Virus record (IMG/VR): IMGVR_UViG_3300009163_000008 | Location: 1-36,007 of that record | Direction: 5' to 3' (one strand) | From: a virus | DNA length: 36,007 nucleotides | In this document: in pieces, positions 35,255-36,007 of the stretch | How positions within the stretch are numbered: position 1 is the first letter of the stretch | How the letters are laid out: every line of letters starts with the position of its first letter | The notes under the pieces: model-generated | The model's database searches: none | The model's input: only the letters and a program-made list of their open reading frames with translations | What the model was told of the DNA's origin: nothing | Translations under genes and position numbers: made by a program

Positions 35255-36007
35255 TTTGTTTTTGTTAATGAGGGTTTGCTGGTTTTACTGATCGTCGGAA
35301 ACTCGACGCCCTCGCCGACAAGTTCCCGAAATTTTTTGGCACTGAGCGGGCCATGTAGCCAAAGCAGTTCTTCTGGGTCGCGAAACGTCAGTTGAGTTTT
35401 AACGTCAACGGTTTCCGTGGTGCGTCCCTTTTGGAGCCTCCACCCCTCAACCCGCACCCCAGCGTCTAGTAATTCCCGAGCGCGGGCTTCCGCCGCTTCT
35501 CTGAAATCGTCCAGCACGCGGCACTTGTCTAAAAACTGCGCGAGTTTATCGGGGTCTTCCAAAATAATGTCAAACCGTTGATCGAGCAATTCAATGGCGC
35601 TCACCCTAGCTGAACAGGTCAGCGACTTAGCGCACCAGCCGCAACACTCATTTGCGACAGGCGGTTGCCCGACGTTTTGAAAAACACCGAATACAATCTC
35701 GTAAGCCTCTCGAAACGAGAGAGTTTCAGAAACAACTTTCTGCTGGTCGCAAAATAACAAATGGTAAGTCCACTCGGACTCCATGTGTTGCGCCATCAGA
35801 CCTAGGCAATACGCGGCCATTTGTTCTCGGTAGTTCCGAATCATTCCCGACTTAAGATCAGCAATCCAGAGTTGCTCGGCGCAGATAGCATCGGCGGTGC
35901 CAGTGTAGTCGATGATCGGGACAAGAATTTTGCAAAACTCCTCGCGCATTTCGACCGCAGCGTTTTCCCTCAGCGCGTCAATCTGGTCAAATGACCATGC
36001 AACTGCA
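35251..36007 (-). CDS. Cas4/RecB-like PD-(D/E)XK nuclease, C-terminal part (continues at the window's left end)
   Basis: The frame is open to the window edge and continues at 296-1, giving 309 residues. Active-site residues: D97 in TGTADAI, D108-x-K110 in IADLKSG, and Q120/Y124 in REQMAAYCLGL (motif QxxxY). Four cysteines at 16, 180, 183 and 189 (NECCGWCAKSLTC) are placed to hold a 4Fe-4S cluster, as in Cas4 and AddB-type nucleases. It would resect double-stranded ends for the RecT-like protein two genes downstream. An internal Met at 35949 could be mistaken for the start if the circular join is not made. ATGA overlap with the Lar-like gene. Confidence 0.85.
   Translation of the reverse strand, partial: AVAWSFDQIDALRENAAVEMREEFCKILVPIIDYTGTADAICAEQLWIADLKSGMIRNYREQMAAYCLGLMAQHMESEWTYHLLFCDQQKVVSETLSFREAYEIVFGVFQNVGQPPVANECCGWCAKSLTCSARVSAIELLDQRFDIILEDPDKLAQFLDKCRVLDDFREAAEARARELLDAGVRVEGWRLQKGRTTETVDVKTQLTFRDPEELLWLHGPLSAKKFRELVGEGVEFPTISKTSKPSLTKTK
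35885..36007. repeat. Terminal direct repeat (right copy)
   Basis: Exact copy of bases 1-123. See that entry. The overlap lies within the nuclease gene, so counting the window as a linear genome would double part of this gene. Confidence 0.95.

Noticed and set aside
1-36007. tRNA genes, integrase, attachment site, CI-type repressor
   Set aside because: None recognised by eye. A tRNA scan and profile search would be needed to exclude them.

Overview
The window is a complete, circularly closed genome of a tailed bacteriophage with siphovirus-type genes. Bases 1-123 are repeated exactly at 35885-36007, so the unique circle is 35,884 bp, and one gene (a Cas4-like nuclease) is cut by the window edges and reads through when the ends are joined. 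All convincing genes lie on the minus strand, so transcription runs from high to low coordinates and then wraps round. Gene packing is tight: about 20 junctions are 4-base ATGA/GTGA or 1-base TAATG overlaps. No tRNA, integrase or CI-type repressor was recognised, so a strictly lytic life style is likely but unproven. The host is unknown. Strong AGGAGG-type ribosome sites, a GTA-type holin and a T4/pesticin-like lysozyme fit a Gram-negative host. The zinc-finger/primase/helicase layout and some virion proteins recall phages of Verrucomicrobiota from memory, which is weak evidence.

Layout in transcription order: (1) 2552-293, a control region and small early or accessory genes. (2) Across the junction and 35.9-27.1 kb, the DNA metabolism block: Cas4-like PD-(D/E)XK nuclease, Lar-like zinc ribbon, RecT-like annealase, DUF669/SSB-like protein, SF2 helicase, a run of very small genes, a C5 cytosine methyltransferase with a long second reading frame inside it, a VRR-NUC nuclease and an 822-residue primase-helicase. 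(3) 27.1-26.95 kb, an AT-rich tract flanked by repeated ACTCA/TGAGT pentamers, a candidate origin or control site, followed by two small genes and a ParB-domain/N6-N4 methylase fusion. (4) 25.1-18.2 kb, lambda-type packaging and head genes: small and large terminase, gpW-like connector, portal, S49 protease, coiled-coil scaffold candidate, major capsid protein and connectors. (5) 18.2-13.5 kb, tail genes: tail terminator candidate, two paralogous tube-like proteins, G/GT-type chaperones with a GGGAAAC frameshift site, and a short tape measure. (6) 13.5-4.2 kb, tail tip and fibres: a three-repeat protein, a collagen-like protein, fibres sharing repeated modules, a glycine-rich adhesin and a terminal propeller-like protein. 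(7) 4.2-2.58 kb, lysis: 3TM holin, small membrane proteins and endolysin.

The late region is punctuated by intrinsic terminators after the large terminase, after the protease and (weaker) after the capsid gene. Two of them run directly into a leader motif that recurs a third time before a tail gene. No stretch over 300 bases lacks a gene. The largest gaps are 26954-27097 and roughly 2314-2417, both described below.

The most unusual points are the 353-codon frame embedded in the methyltransferase gene, a partial cassette duplication flanking that gene, the ACTCA repeats around the AT-rich tract, the pair of operator-like 15-bp inverted repeats around a 44-codon gene, and the shared leader motif.
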